DNA from: an uncultured Gammaproteobacteria bacterium
Lineage (GTDB): Bacteria > Pseudomonadota > Gammaproteobacteria > GCA-001735895
NCBI GenBank assembly: GCA_947259485.1
Contig: CAMYLU010000017.1
Coordinates: 1 to 61,198 of the forward strand
Direction: 5' to 3'
DNA length: 61,198 nt
Part shown: piece by piece, positions 49,838 through 58,732 of the stretch
Layout of the letters: every line of letters begins with the position of its first letter
Numbering within the stretch: the first letter of the stretch is position 1
The notes under the pieces: model-generated
Told to the model about the DNA's origin: nothing
The model's database searches: none
What the model saw: the letters and a program-made list of their open reading frames with translations, nothing else
Made by a program: the position numbers and the translations under genes

Positions 49838-50647
49838 TTATGACTGGCATTCGGGGCAGTAGTAGCTCGAACGCTGTGCTTGCATCAGGTGTTTTACGGG
49901 CTGGCCGCAAACCTTGCACGCTCCCTTGTTGCCATAGACCTGCAGTTCATGCCGGAAGTACCCCGGTTTACCATCCGCCTGGGTAAAGTCCTGCAACGTG
50001 GTGCCACCGTGCTCAATGGCGGCTGACAGGGTATCACGCACCGCGTTGACCAGTTTCCCGAGGCGGGGCTTGCTGATGCGTCGCGCCGCGCGCGCCGGAC
50101 GGATACCGGCGAGGAACAATGCCTCGCTTGCATAGATGTTGCCAACGCCGACAACGATATGACTGTTCATCAAAATAGTTTTTATTGCCGCATTGCGTTT
50201 ACGGCAGCAGTCGTACAGGTAGTCGGCGTCAAATTCCTCGCCCAGGGGTTCCGGACCCAGTTGTCGTAATAACCGATGTTGTAACGGATCCTCGTGGCAA
50301 TAGAGCAGGGCGCCGAAGCGACGCGGATCGCGAAACTTCAGGGCTTGCCCGTTGCCGAGCTGAAACTCGACATGCTCGTGGTTTTCGGCGGCCGAACCGA
50401 TGGGTAAAATGCGCATGCTACCCGACATCCCCAGGTGCCAGATCAGGTGGCCCTGATCGAGGCGCATTAACAGGTATTTGCCGCGTCTTGATACCTCGCG
50501 TATGTGTCGACCTTTCAGGTTTGGTACCTCCGCACTGATTGGCCAGCGCAGCCGGGTCTCACGCAATATTACCTGTTCGATTTTTTGCCCGCGCACATGA
50601 TCCTGGATGCCGCGGCGGGTAGTTTCGACTTCGGGGAGTTCGGGCAT
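49838..50647 (-). CDS. mutM: Formamidopyrimidine-DNA glycosylase MutM
   Basis: 269 aa. Removes 8-oxoguanine from DNA. Catalytic N-terminal Pro and Glu in MPELPEVETTRRGI, the H2TH region with NIYASEALFLAGI, and a C-terminal zinc finger CKVCGQPVKHL...YYCPEC. Lies 9 bp downstream of a MipA-family gene, so possibly cotranscribed with it. Confidence 0.97.
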   Translation of the reverse strand: MPELPEVETTRRGIQDHVRGQKIEQVILRETRLRWPISAEVPNLKGRHIREVSRRGKYLLMRLDQGHLIWHLGMSGSMRILPIGSAAENHEHVEFQLGNGQALKFRDPRRFGALLYCHEDPLQHRLLRQLGPEPLGEEFDADYLYDCCRKRNAAIKTILMNSHIVVGVGNIYASEALFLAGIRPARAARRISKPRLGKLVNAVRDTLSAAIEHGGTTLQDFTQADGKPGYFRHELQVYGNKGACKVCGQPVKHLMQAQRSSYYCPECQS

Positions 50648-50656
50648 GATAACGAT

Positions 50657-51442
50657 TTATCGTTCGTGGAAAACCCAGGCCAGCGCGACGCCGCCTATCC
50701 AGGAATCCGTATCGGTAACCAGCGGGCTATCCTCGATTTCGGAGTTACTCAGGCTGTCATAACGGAAAAATCCGCCCAGCCAGTAGCGGCCAAACCGTTT
50801 ACTAAAGGTGAATTCGGTACGAATTCCGCTAAAGCCACCATCGGCGCTGTAGGCCGGACGTTCGCTGGTAGCGTCCATACTGTCAACCGAGTACAGGTAG
50901 GCATGGTTATCTTCGCTTGCATACAGCGGTCCGAAATTGAAGCGCAATTTCCATTCACCCAGCCGGGTCGCCGGTTTGCGCCACGAAAAGCGCGGTTGGA
51001 AAACCCAGCCTATGCTGTCCAGTTCGCCATCGACGGTATAGGCGTAACGGAATGGCAGATCGACCCACCAGGCGCTGTCTTGCAAGCGGTAAAACCGATA
51101 ATTGAGCGCCGGTCCAATTTCGATAACCGTGTCCAGCTCATCCATGCCCTCGCGTTCGGGTGTGTCATCGTCCGCCGGCAGCGAAAGATTGCCACTTAAG
51201 GTTAGCAACAGGTCTTCTGATTCGAAAATAACACCTTGTGCGCCTTCGTCGACACGCAGGCGGTCACCGCGGTACTTGATATAAGGAACTGGCAGCAGGT
51301 AGTTCGAGGTCTCACTCGAGCCGCGGTAGTCGGGCGCGTTCAATGCAATCAAGCCGGCGCCAAGCTCCAGGCGGGGCAATGGTCCCTGGGCGATTGCTTG
51401 GCTGGCGAGCAGCAACAGGACCAGGCTAACCGGGAATCTCAT
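50657..51442 (-). CDS. MipA/OmpV-family outer-membrane protein
   Basis: 261 aa. Signal peptide (VSLVLLLLASQAIA), then a beta-barrel pattern with alternating strands, ending in VALAWVFHER. PDYRGSSETSNYLLPVPYIKY is the family's hallmark segment. Role in E. coli: scaffold for murein synthesis; elsewhere a porin-like barrel. Its start overlaps the end of the DUF4340 gene by 17 bp, so it belongs to the same transcript as the ABC exporter genes. Confidence 0.85.
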   Translation of the reverse strand: MRFPVSLVLLLLASQAIAQGPLPRLELGAGLIALNAPDYRGSSETSNYLLPVPYIKYRGDRLRVDEGAQGVIFESEDLLLTLSGNLSLPADDDTPEREGMDELDTVIEIGPALNYRFYRLQDSAWWVDLPFRYAYTVDGELDSIGWVFQPRFSWRKPATRLGEWKLRFNFGPLYASEDNHAYLYSVDSMDATSERPAYSADGGFSGIRTEFTFSKRFGRYWLGGFFRYDSLSNSEIEDSPLVTDTDSWIGGVALAWVFHER

Positions 51443-52280
51443 CTGCGCGCAATGAAATCAGTTGATAGTAAAGGTCCGCCGGGAAGTGGTATTGCAGCCG
51501 AAGCTGCGGATTCGCGATGACGATTTCCGGATCGATCGACATCACGAAAAATTCCTGGTTCTGGCCATCCGCAAATAGAACCCTGATTTTTTGCCGGGGC
51601 ATTTTATCGGCGGCAAAGAGCTTCACGCGTGATGCCTCCAGGTTTTTCCAATTCTCGACCAGTGTTGCGATTTGACCCTGCTCGAAACCATCGGCATCGA
51701 TCAACTGCCAGGTATTGTTATCGTTACGGCTGATTTCGAACCCGGGCAGTTTAAGAGCGATGAACTCGTATGTTTGCGGCAACAGGCGCCGATCCACCAT
51801 AGCTGTTAAGCCCTGGGTAATAAATGGCAGATGCTGATCGGGTAACAGAAAAACCGTGGAACCGACCATGGTGTAGCGTCTTGCGCCGATATTGTTGGTT
51901 GCACCGAACAATACCTCGGTATCATTCAATCGCAATATGGCTTTGGGGAACTTTAATCCGAGTGTTGCCAGGTCAATTTCATTTGCAGCCAGGCGAGAAT
52001 CCGTTTCAACAGAGGCAATCGTGAGCAAACGCTCAACATTGACATTGTTGGCGGGCCAGCGAATCGGAGACTCGAGCATCCAGCCGCCACTATCCCGTTT
52101 AAGCGCCAGGGCTGTATCGGCGGTTTGAATTTCTACCGACTCGATATTTTCGGGTTTGAGCCCGGTGATGTGCTGTTGTGGCTGATATCCCGTCTGCACA
52201 TCGAATCGATTACCGACGTAGGTGAATATCACGATCAGAACGACGAGAACATAGTTGATAATCCAGCGCCTTGAAAACAT
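51426..52280 (-). CDS. DUF4340-domain protein
   Basis: 284 aa with one N-terminal membrane helix (about 7-22) and a large periplasmic beta-rich region (repeated segments like KRDSGGWMLESPIRWPANN). DUF4340 proteins accompany GldG-type ABC exporters. The start overlaps the upstream gene stop (TAATG), so translation is coupled. Function unknown. Confidence 0.8.
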   Translation of the reverse strand: MFSRRWIINYVLVVLIVIFTYVGNRFDVQTGYQPQQHITGLKPENIESVEIQTADTALALKRDSGGWMLESPIRWPANNVNVERLLTIASVETDSRLAANEIDLATLGLKFPKAILRLNDTEVLFGATNNIGARRYTMVGSTVFLLPDQHLPFITQGLTAMVDRRLLPQTYEFIALKLPGFEISRNDNNTWQLIDADGFEQGQIATLVENWKNLEASRVKLFAADKMPRQKIRVLFADGQNQEFFVMSIDPEIVIANPQLRLQYHFPADLYYQLISLRADEIPG

Positions 52281-53644
52281 TAGCGCTTACGCCGTTTAAG
52301 CCAGATACGTAAACCACTGGCCAGTAATCCGAGTGGTAATGCCAATAGGAAGATTAATGCTATCGCCAGCAGTGCGGGTTGCGATAACTCGAGGCGGGTA
52401 TCGGGCGCGGGCCGGGGATTGATTGCAATCAACTTGTCGTCGTGGCTTAACCAGTTGATCAGGTTGAGACCGATCTCGAGGTTACTGCCGTTGCCAAGAT
52501 AGCGATTCGATACGAAGTCTGCATCACCGATGATTACTGCTCGTTGTTCGAATAATTCACCGTCGTCGCCCTGCAGGCTGCGTGCCAGTGTCAGGCCGAT
52601 ATTCAGCGGACCGGAACTCTCGTCCTCGTTGTCACCTTTAAATATTTCACCGCGCAGTTCACCGGTCTCGTTCCAGCTGCGTTCGTCGCTTTGCAAAAAA
52701 ACCTGTAATTGCCATCGTTCGTCACCGCTGAACTCGATCGCCTGCGCCTGGGGAAACAATGACAGGCTGCTCAGGTTCTGTGTTATTGGATGACGCGGGT
52801 ATTCTCCGACCAGGGCAAAGTCGACCCGATCCAGCCCCATCAGCTGGCTATTGGGGTCAACGATGATACCGGGTAAAAATTCGATGGGGAGTTGATCTTC
52901 GAGTAACTCCAGTCCATCGCTTGCCTGCTCGGGGTCAGCCAGCCACAGCAGGTTACCTCCCCGTTCGAGAAATTCGCGCAAAAGTTCGATTTCACCGGGC
53001 AGCATTGGCACCTTGGGGCTCGCAAGGATTAGCACATCGGTGTTGTCCGGAATACTACTGGATTGCACCAGGTTCAAATTCTCGATGCTGTACCCCTTGC
53101 TCGCCAGTTCAGTCGCCAGCAGGCTGTAATCATGGTTGGCCTCGCGGTAGGGGTGGCGTTCGCCATGCCCTTCCAGGAATACGAGCCAACGTTCGCCCTG
53201 GCGCAACAAACGCTGGATCGCGCTGGTCACATTGGCTTCGCTAACCTGGGAAATTTTTTCGCTACGACCCTGGTATTCGAGCAAAACCTCGCCGTCATAG
53301 CGAATGTCATGGGTGCGCAATAGATCGGGATACAAATCCGGGTTCAGGCTTTGAAAGCTGATGTTTGGCTGTCGTTGCTGGTAACGTTCGAACAGGGTTT
53401 CGAGAAGTGGCTTACTCTGGTTTATCGGCGAGACGAATAGTGTTACCTCAAGCGGCAACTCGATGCTTTCAATGAGACGCTGCGATTCCTGTGACAGGCT
53501 GTTGCGCTGGTTCGCGCTCATATCGAGGGTTATCGGATAGCGATTGCTCAGCCAGGCTAATGCAACCAGCAGGCCGATAAATAACAGCAGGAAAACCCCG
53601 GACTGGATACGAAACTGCAGGCGTACCCGGGAATTGACCTTCAT
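52280..53644 (-). CDS. GldG-like ABC transporter auxiliary protein
   Basis: 454 aa. A membrane helix at each end (about 11-32 and 425-447) encloses a periplasmic domain of the ABC_transp_aux type (VTLFVSPINQSKPLLETLFERY, VFLEGHGERHP, LREFLERGGNLLWLADP). Partners with the permease and ATPase encoded just upstream. Overlaps the permease gene by 4 nt. Confidence 0.88.
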   Translation of the reverse strand: MKVNSRVRLQFRIQSGVFLLLFIGLLVALAWLSNRYPITLDMSANQRNSLSQESQRLIESIELPLEVTLFVSPINQSKPLLETLFERYQQRQPNISFQSLNPDLYPDLLRTHDIRYDGEVLLEYQGRSEKISQVSEANVTSAIQRLLRQGERWLVFLEGHGERHPYREANHDYSLLATELASKGYSIENLNLVQSSSIPDNTDVLILASPKVPMLPGEIELLREFLERGGNLLWLADPEQASDGLELLEDQLPIEFLPGIIVDPNSQLMGLDRVDFALVGEYPRHPITQNLSSLSLFPQAQAIEFSGDERWQLQVFLQSDERSWNETGELRGEIFKGDNEDESSGPLNIGLTLARSLQGDDGELFEQRAVIIGDADFVSNRYLGNGSNLEIGLNLINWLSHDDKLIAINPRPAPDTRLELSQPALLAIALIFLLALPLGLLASGLRIWLKRRKR

Positions 53645-54390
53645 AGCAGGCGCTCCCGGTCGAGCTGGCGAATCGTCAGCACCAGGAATCCAAAAATCAA
53701 CAGCAGGTAGTAGGCGATATCGCTGGTATCGAATACGCCTTCCAGCATCGACTGGTGGTGCTGCAAAATAGAGAGGTAGGAAAGTACGGTATGCCCGTTA
53801 CTGAGCGAGGCGCTGACCCAGTCGATAATCCACAGCATTAACAGCACCCCGAAGGTGCTGATCGCCGCGATAGTCTGGTTTTCCGTCAGGCTCGACAGGT
53901 AAAGCCCGATTGCCGTGAATGACCCCAGCAATAGCAACATGCCAATATAGATTGACAGCAATTTGCCACTGTCCGGGCTGGTGCCAAGGTATAGCGAGAG
54001 CGGCATTAACATCAGCATGCTAATCAGGACAATGACAAACAGCATCATTCCGAGGAATTTTCCGAGCACGATTTCGGTCATGCTAAGCGGTGACGACATC
54101 AGTAAAGTCAAGCTGCGATTTCGTTTTTCTTCGGCAATCGAGCGCATCGTCAACAATGGCATCACCATTAGCAGAATGATCGCCGCGACCTGCATTAACG
54201 GGGTTATTACAAGATCGGTCACCCCGGGTGAATTCTCGAGTTGAATCAGCTGCGGCTGCAGCACGAAAAAATTATCCAGGTTGGTCAGAAACATGTAACC
54301 AAGAATGGTCTGGATTACGGCTAGAATGACCCAGGCCAGTGGCGACAGGAACATCGCGCCGAATTCACGCCTGGCAATAACCCAGATCAT
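53641..54390 (-). CDS. ABC-2 type permease (GldF-like)
   Basis: 249 aa, six predicted membrane helices, start VIARREFGAMFLSPLAWVIL, with LLTMRSIAEEKRNRSLTLLM, the usual cytoplasmic coupling segment of ABC-2 exporters. Works with the ATPase before it and the auxiliary protein after it (4-nt overlaps on both sides). Substrate unknown. Confidence 0.9.
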   Translation of the reverse strand: MIWVIARREFGAMFLSPLAWVILAVIQTILGYMFLTNLDNFFVLQPQLIQLENSPGVTDLVITPLMQVAAIILLMVMPLLTMRSIAEEKRNRSLTLLMSSPLSMTEIVLGKFLGMMLFVIVLISMLMLMPLSLYLGTSPDSGKLLSIYIGMLLLLGSFTAIGLYLSSLTENQTIAAISTFGVLLMLWIIDWVSASLSNGHTVLSYLSILQHHQSMLEGVFDTSDIAYYLLLIFGFLVLTIRQLDRERLL

Positions 54391-55319
54391 TTGGCGGCAG
54401 ACTCCTCGCTATGGGTAAGTTCGATGAACAGGTCTTCGAGTGATTGCTGTTCGGGAATCAGTTCGTAGAGGCCCCATTCCTGTTGTACTGCCGCCTCGAC
54501 TAACGCATCAGGATTTGCGTCGGGAGCAAAAAATACCCGGAAGCGACCCGCATCGAGAGATTCGGCATGGTCGATACCGTCGAGGGAAAGTAATTCTTCG
54601 GGATTGACGGGTTTGCGCAGCGCGACCTTGAACGAACTCTCGTGCCCCTGGTTCAGCGCTTTGGTTGATGAATGGTAAATTATCTCGCCGGCACGAATGA
54701 TTTGTACCCGGTCACAGGTCGCCTGGACCTCGGAGAGTATATGGGTAGATAAAATTACGCTGTGCTGGTCACCCAGTGAACGTATCAGGCTGCGAATCTC
54801 GCGATTCTGAATCGGGTCAAGACCGACCGTGGGCTCGTCCAGGATAATCACCGGTGGATTATGAATAATCGCCTGTGCGATTCCCACTCGCTGCTGGTAA
54901 CCCTTTGACAGGTTACCGATGAGGCGCATGCCTGCATCTTCCAGCCCACTCTGTTGTTTGACCCTGTCAACAGCCGCTGCTACCTGGTTGCGGGGAATGC
55001 GATGCAGGCGTGCGCAATATTTTAGATATTCGTCCACACTGGCATCGCGGTATACCGGTGGGTGTTCTGGTAGATAACCGAGCTGTTGTTTGGCGGCCCG
55101 CGGTGCTTCGAGGATATCGTGGCCGGCAATGCTGACCTCGCCCTCGCTCGGCGCCAGGTTACCGCTGATCACCTGCATCGTGGTCGATTTCCCGGCACCG
55201 TTTGGGCCCAGGAAACCCAGCACCTCACCGGCTTTCAAGCTAAAGCTCAGATGGCTGATCGCGCAGTGACTCTGGTAATAGCGGGACAGGTTTTCAACCT
55301 GTACGAGTGCGTCTGACAT
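54387..55319 (-). CDS. ABC transporter ATP-binding protein (GldA-like)
   Basis: 310 aa from the ATG at 55319, which has AGGGAA upstream; a start at 55352 is less likely. Walker A GPNGAGKST, signature LSKGYQQRVGIAQA, Walker B VIILDEPTVGLD, then a C-terminal extension typical of ABC-2 exporters. First gene of an ATPase-permease-GldG-DUF4340-MipA operon. Confidence 0.93.
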   Translation of the reverse strand: MSDALVQVENLSRYYQSHCAISHLSFSLKAGEVLGFLGPNGAGKSTTMQVISGNLAPSEGEVSIAGHDILEAPRAAKQQLGYLPEHPPVYRDASVDEYLKYCARLHRIPRNQVAAAVDRVKQQSGLEDAGMRLIGNLSKGYQQRVGIAQAIIHNPPVIILDEPTVGLDPIQNREIRSLIRSLGDQHSVILSTHILSEVQATCDRVQIIRAGEIIYHSSTKALNQGHESSFKVALRKPVNPEELLSLDGIDHAESLDAGRFRVFFAPDANPDALVEAAVQQEWGLYELIPEQQSLEDLFIELTHSEESAAK

Positions 55320-55401
55320 GAGTTCCCTGGGGACTGGTATCGCGCTAATCATACCCTACTGGAGGCGATATGAAAGCCTGATAGTCTAGATTGCCGGGGG
55401 C

Positions 55402-55432
55402 ATAAAAAAACCGGTTGGCACCGGTTTTTTTA
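55402..55432. terminator. Bidirectional terminator between the ABC operon and rpmG
   Basis: Stem AAACCGGT (around 55408-55415) and ACCGGTTT with loop TGGC, A-run on the left and T-run on the right. It serves the minus-strand rpmB-rpmG transcript and could work in either direction. Confidence 0.85.
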
Positions 55433-55451
55433 ACTTGCTGCAGCGGCCCGC

Positions 55452-55607
55452 TTACTTGATTTTGGCCTCTTTGTATTCGACGTGCTTGCGCACCACCGGA
55501 TCGTATTTCTTGAACACCATTTTGTCGGGAGTATTCTTTTTGTTCTTATCCGTGGTGTAGTAATGACCGGTGCCCGCGGTTGAAACCAGTTTTATCAAAT
55601 CTCTCAT
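55452..55607 (-). CDS. rpmG: 50S ribosomal protein bL33
   Basis: 51 aa: [20 protein letters not shown], then [19 protein letters not shown] and a Lys-rich end. The cysteine zinc-binding form is absent, so this is the Cys-minus L33. AGGAG precedes the ATG. It follows rpmB by 10 bp. Confidence 0.96.
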   Translation of the reverse strand: MRDLIKLVSTAGTGHYYTTDKNKKNTPDKMVFKKYDPVVRKHVEYKEAKIK

Positions 55608-55617
55608 GATTTTACTC

Positions 55618-55854
55618 CTAGCACTTGATGCCGCGCTTACGCATGTCGGCGATTACCGCGTCGATGCCATTTTTATCGATAATCCGCATGCCCTTGGCAG
55701 ACAGTCGCAACTTGACCCACCGATTCTCCGAGTCGACCCAGAACTTGTGGGTATGCAGGTTCGGCAGAAAGCGACGACGCGTCCTGTTATTCGCATGCGA
55801 CACATTGTTTCCGCTAACCGGTTTCTTACCGGTTACTTGACAGACCCGAGACAT
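55618..55854 (-). CDS. rpmB: 50S ribosomal protein bL28
   Basis: 78 aa: [32 protein letters not shown] and [15 protein letters not shown] are family signatures. Conserved pair rpmB-rpmG. Transcribed away from folB. Confidence 0.97.
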   Translation of the reverse strand: MSRVCQVTGKKPVSGNNVSHANNRTRRRFLPNLHTHKFWVDSENRWVKLRLSAKGMRIIDKNGIDAVIADMRKRGIKC

Positions 55855-56032
55855 GGTGGAACTCCGTTGAATAGCGAGATTAGATTGAGGGCGCGAACTC
55901 TACCAGAAGCATATTCAGGTTTCAAGCCGCTTCAGCCCGGAATCTTGCTGTTTTTCAGTGATTTGGCGTTTCCTTTTGAAACCCCCAACGGCTAAGATTG
56001 CAGGCAGACAATCTTACCGGGCTGGTAGCACA

Positions 56033-56392
56033 ATGGACATTGTTTTTATTCATGACCTGCAAATCGAAACCGTGATCGGAATTTACGACTGGGAGCGTAA
56101 AATCAGGCAGACCATCAGTCTCGATATCGAAATGGCGACCGATATCAGCAAGGCTGCAAAAAGCGACGATATCGAGGATACCTTAAGCTACAAAACCGTG
56201 GCCAAGCGCCTGATCGAGTTTATCGAGCAGAGTGAGTTCGAACTGGTTGAAGCGCTCGCAGAGAGAATTTGCAGCATTGTGATGGAGGAGTTTTCGGTGC
56301 CCTGGGTGAAGCTGACCTTACACAAGCCCGGCGCCGTGCGTGGCTCCAAGTCGGTTGGCGTGATTATCGAACGTGGTACCAGGCCAGCGTGA
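56033..56392 (+). CDS. folB: Dihydroneopterin aldolase FolB
   Basis: 119 aa from the ATG at 56033. Folate synthesis: cleaves dihydroneopterin to 6-hydroxymethyl-dihydropterin. Family start DIVFIHDLQIETVIGIYDWE, the catalytic Lys in SYKTVAKR and Glu near ELVEALAERI. An upstream in-frame ATG at 55958 adds unrelated residues. Its TGA overlaps the folK start by one base (TGATG), so the two are coupled. Confidence 0.95.
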   Translation: MDIVFIHDLQIETVIGIYDWERKIRQTISLDIEMATDISKAAKSDDIEDTLSYKTVAKRLIEFIEQSEFELVEALAERICSIVMEEFSVPWVKLTLHKPGAVRGSKSVGVIIERGTRPA

Positions 56393-56880
56393 TGGCCCTC
56401 GTCTACGTAAGCCTGGGGAGCAACGTCGATCGTGAAATCAAGATTCGACAGGCAGTTGGTTTGCTGCGAGAACACTTTAAAGAAATCGATTTGTCCCCGG
56501 TATACGATTCAGCCGCAGTGGGTTTCGATGGCAGTAATTTTCTAAACCTGGTTGCGGGTTTTGACACCAACCTCGAGGTCGCGGCAGTGGCGACAGTTTT
56601 TCATGACATCGAAGATCAATTGGGACGCGATCGCACGCTGCCCAAATTTGCCAGCCGCCCGATCGATCTCGATATCCTGACTTACGATGACATGGTCCTC
56701 GATATTCCCGGAATCCGGATACCACGCCCTGAAATTCGGCATAACGCCTTCGTGCTAAAACCGTTACAGGACATTGCCGGGGATCGACTGCATCCTGAAA
56801 GCGGGGAAAGTTATGCGTTGCTGTGGCAGCGGATGGCTGAAACTGCACCGCGCCTCGACCTGTTTCCGCTGGATCTTTAA
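56392..56880 (+). CDS. folK: HPPK pyrophosphokinase FolK
   Basis: 162 aa from the ATG overlapping the folB stop. Transfers pyrophosphate from ATP to the pterin. YVSLGSNVDREIKIRQA start, then DQLGRDRTLPKFASRPIDLD, carrying the Mg-binding Asp residues, and the IPRPEIRHNAFVLKPL signature. Confidence 0.96.
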   Translation: MALVYVSLGSNVDREIKIRQAVGLLREHFKEIDLSPVYDSAAVGFDGSNFLNLVAGFDTNLEVAAVATVFHDIEDQLGRDRTLPKFASRPIDLDILTYDDMVLDIPGIRIPRPEIRHNAFVLKPLQDIAGDRLHPESGESYALLWQRMAETAPRLDLFPLDL

Positions 56881-56912
56881 TCTTCTTCGACCAGCGCGGT
56901 ACCGGCGGTTGA

Positions 56913-57104
56913 AACGGAGCTGCGAAAGCGCACCGGGGAAAAGCTGTAGGCGCCAAGTTTATTAACTGGGCTATTAACCGGGCCAGGCAAAGGAGCTGCA
57001 GCATCGTGCAACTGACATCCGATAAAAAGCGACCAGGCGCTTTGCGATTCTATGAGTCACTCGGATTCGAAGCCACTCACGAGGGTTTTAAACTAAAGAT
57101 ATAG
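56913..57104 (+). pseudogene. GNAT acetyltransferase C-terminal remnant
   Basis: The frame reads HRGKAVGAKFINWAINRAR, then VQLTSDKKRPGALRFYESLG and FEATHEGFKLKI before a TAG. This matches the acetyl-CoA loop and C-terminal half of GNAT enzymes. A TGA at 56910 cuts off everything upstream and the glycine-rich loop is degraded (GKAVGA instead of G-x-G-x-G/A). Only about 63 of about 150 residues remain, so it is a dead fragment. Confidence 0.8.
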
Positions 57105-57133
57105 AAAATCTGGATGTTTAAATTTCCGATACT

Positions 57134-58036
57134 CTATTCACCGCCAAACAGGTTGAACAAGTTAAGATCGGTTTTATATGGAACCAATTTGGAAGACTTG
57201 GTTTTTGCCTTGATCCTTTCGAGATAGAGCGGCATTTGATGATTGTTCAGATTATCTTCGGTCAGGGGTTTCTGGGTGAATCTGGTAGCACGCAACATAC
57301 TATCAGTACCTTCCAAAATTGCGTATTGAGTATCAGCCAATAGAATAACTTCTTTCCCTGCATGCCAGTATACGTCGAGGTTGCTAATATCCAGGGGATC
57401 GAACGGTGGTACCAGCGGCACCAGGTCAAAGGGTGTGACTACGCGGATTACATTGATGTGTTGAATTTTATTGGCACCGGATATATTGGTGACCTTGGGC
57501 TGGCCAAATGTGATTACCTGTTCGATATCGAACTGATTGGCTTCCAGATATATACCTAAAATTAAAGCAACCGCACCACCCAGGCTGTGGCCGGTGAGGT
57601 TAATTTTATAACCAGGTTGGAGTAGCGGTTTCAACTCTGCATAAACCTGTTTTGCAGCGAAAGAAAATCCTTCGTGTAGACGCAGCCCCGTATTCTTATC
57701 CTCCATTAATTTAAGTGAAATATCGACCATTGTATTTTCGATGTTGGAGGTGCCGCGTACCGAAACGACCTGGGTCCTGGTGAGTTCGTTGGTTGCGAGG
57801 AAAAACGATATTTGAATATCTGGAATGGTGTAATAGAGCGTGAGCCTATAGTTACCGGCTTCGACCAGGTCGCGAACTGTATCTTCAGGCTGATAGGCAG
57901 CATTGGCGAATATGGCTTGCTTATGAATCTCGGTAAAATTAACAGCCGGTTCATTAGCGGACAATTTTGTAATGGCGCATAAAAGCGTTAACGCCAAAAC
58001 AATACTTGTGAATTTTAGTCTGTGTCTGCTCGGCAT
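57134..58036 (-). CDS. Class 3 lipase-family protein, exported
   Basis: 300 aa with an N-terminal signal peptide (IVLALTLLCAITKLSA). Alpha/beta hydrolase with nucleophile elbow GHSLGGAVALILG (Ser about residue 152), preceded by FSFAAKQVYAELKPLL, and an FDLVPLVPPFDP Asp region, as in the lipase_3 family. Substrate unknown; probably an esterase or lipase acting in the periplasm or outside. Single gene. Confidence 0.88.
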   Translation of the reverse strand: MPSRHRLKFTSIVLALTLLCAITKLSANEPAVNFTEIHKQAIFANAAYQPEDTVRDLVEAGNYRLTLYYTIPDIQISFFLATNELTRTQVVSVRGTSNIENTMVDISLKLMEDKNTGLRLHEGFSFAAKQVYAELKPLLQPGYKINLTGHSLGGAVALILGIYLEANQFDIEQVITFGQPKVTNISGANKIQHINVIRVVTPFDLVPLVPPFDPLDISNLDVYWHAGKEVILLADTQYAILEGTDSMLRATRFTQKPLTEDNLNNHQMPLYLERIKAKTKSSKLVPYKTDLNLFNLFGGE

Positions 58037-58333
58037 CAGGTTAGCGAGTATGTGAATTAACCGATCTCTAATTATTGCGAGGGTTAGAATATAGCTTTCG
58101 AAATAACTCGCAAGATCAATATGTCATAAATGCGTTGTTATAAATTAACTGTAAATTTTTAGCAGGAATGTCGGTTGAATTTCGATTGAACTGGATGACT
58201 AAAATGCTTCGCTCTCGGCTCCTGCCATAGAGGATTTCAAGCTCTGTCTTCCCCAAAAGGAGACACTTAGACGCTATCGATGAGCGTCGTTTTTCGGCCA
58301 CAAGCGGACTCTGAGTTGAACAATACCTCTCAA
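58037..58333. other. Intergenic region upstream of the lipase gene
   Basis: About 300 bp without a recognised gene. It contains a hairpin GACGCT-ATCGATG-AGCGTC followed by GTTTTT (58270-58294) that reads as a plus-strand terminator, although no plus-strand gene lies upstream. Confidence 0.5.
58270..58294 (+). terminator. Orphan terminator-like hairpin
   Basis: 6-bp stem with 7-nt loop and a GTTTTT tail. It fits an intrinsic terminator for a plus-strand transcript, but the flanking genes are both on the minus strand. Confidence 0.35.
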
Positions 58334-58732
58334 TCAGCTATCAAAAGCAAGCGATGCGATAATTTGATTTAGCTTGTCCTGTTCGTCGCCCTGTCCCTGA
58401 AGGGCGGCATTACTAGCGGCTAGCGCGATTGCTTTTTGTTTAATTTTTTCCTGGTATTGCTCATTACAGTCTTTTACGGTTTGCTTGATTTCGTTCAGCT
58501 GCGAGGGAATTTTTTCCATATTATTAACATAAGTATCGATGTGATCTGTTGTAGCCTTGCCAATCTTGGCGGCAGGGCTGAGCTGACGACCAAGCGCGTT
58601 AAAGTCCTCGCACCAGTCCGGCGGCGCTTTTGCGGAAAGTTTAAAAAAAAGATCAATATAAGATTCTTTTCGCACCTGGGGTGGTCGATCCGGATCTAGG
58701 CCTGTAATTTTTACATCTTCGAATGAACTCAT
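58334..58732 (-). CDS. Unknown 132-aa helical protein
   Basis: Start ATG at 58732 with AGGAG 8-9 nt upstream. It begins MSSFEDVKITGLDPDRPPQV; the C-terminal two thirds look helical with coiled-coil character (MEKIPSQLNEIKQTVKDCNE) and an Ala-rich end. No signal peptide or membrane segment. A longer in-frame version to 58870 reads less plausible residues. I do not recognise the family. Confidence 0.6.
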   Translation of the reverse strand: MSSFEDVKITGLDPDRPPQVRKESYIDLFFKLSAKAPPDWCEDFNALGRQLSPAAKIGKATTDHIDTYVNNMEKIPSQLNEIKQTVKDCNEQYQEKIKQKAIALAASNAALQGQGDEQDKLNQIIASLAFDS

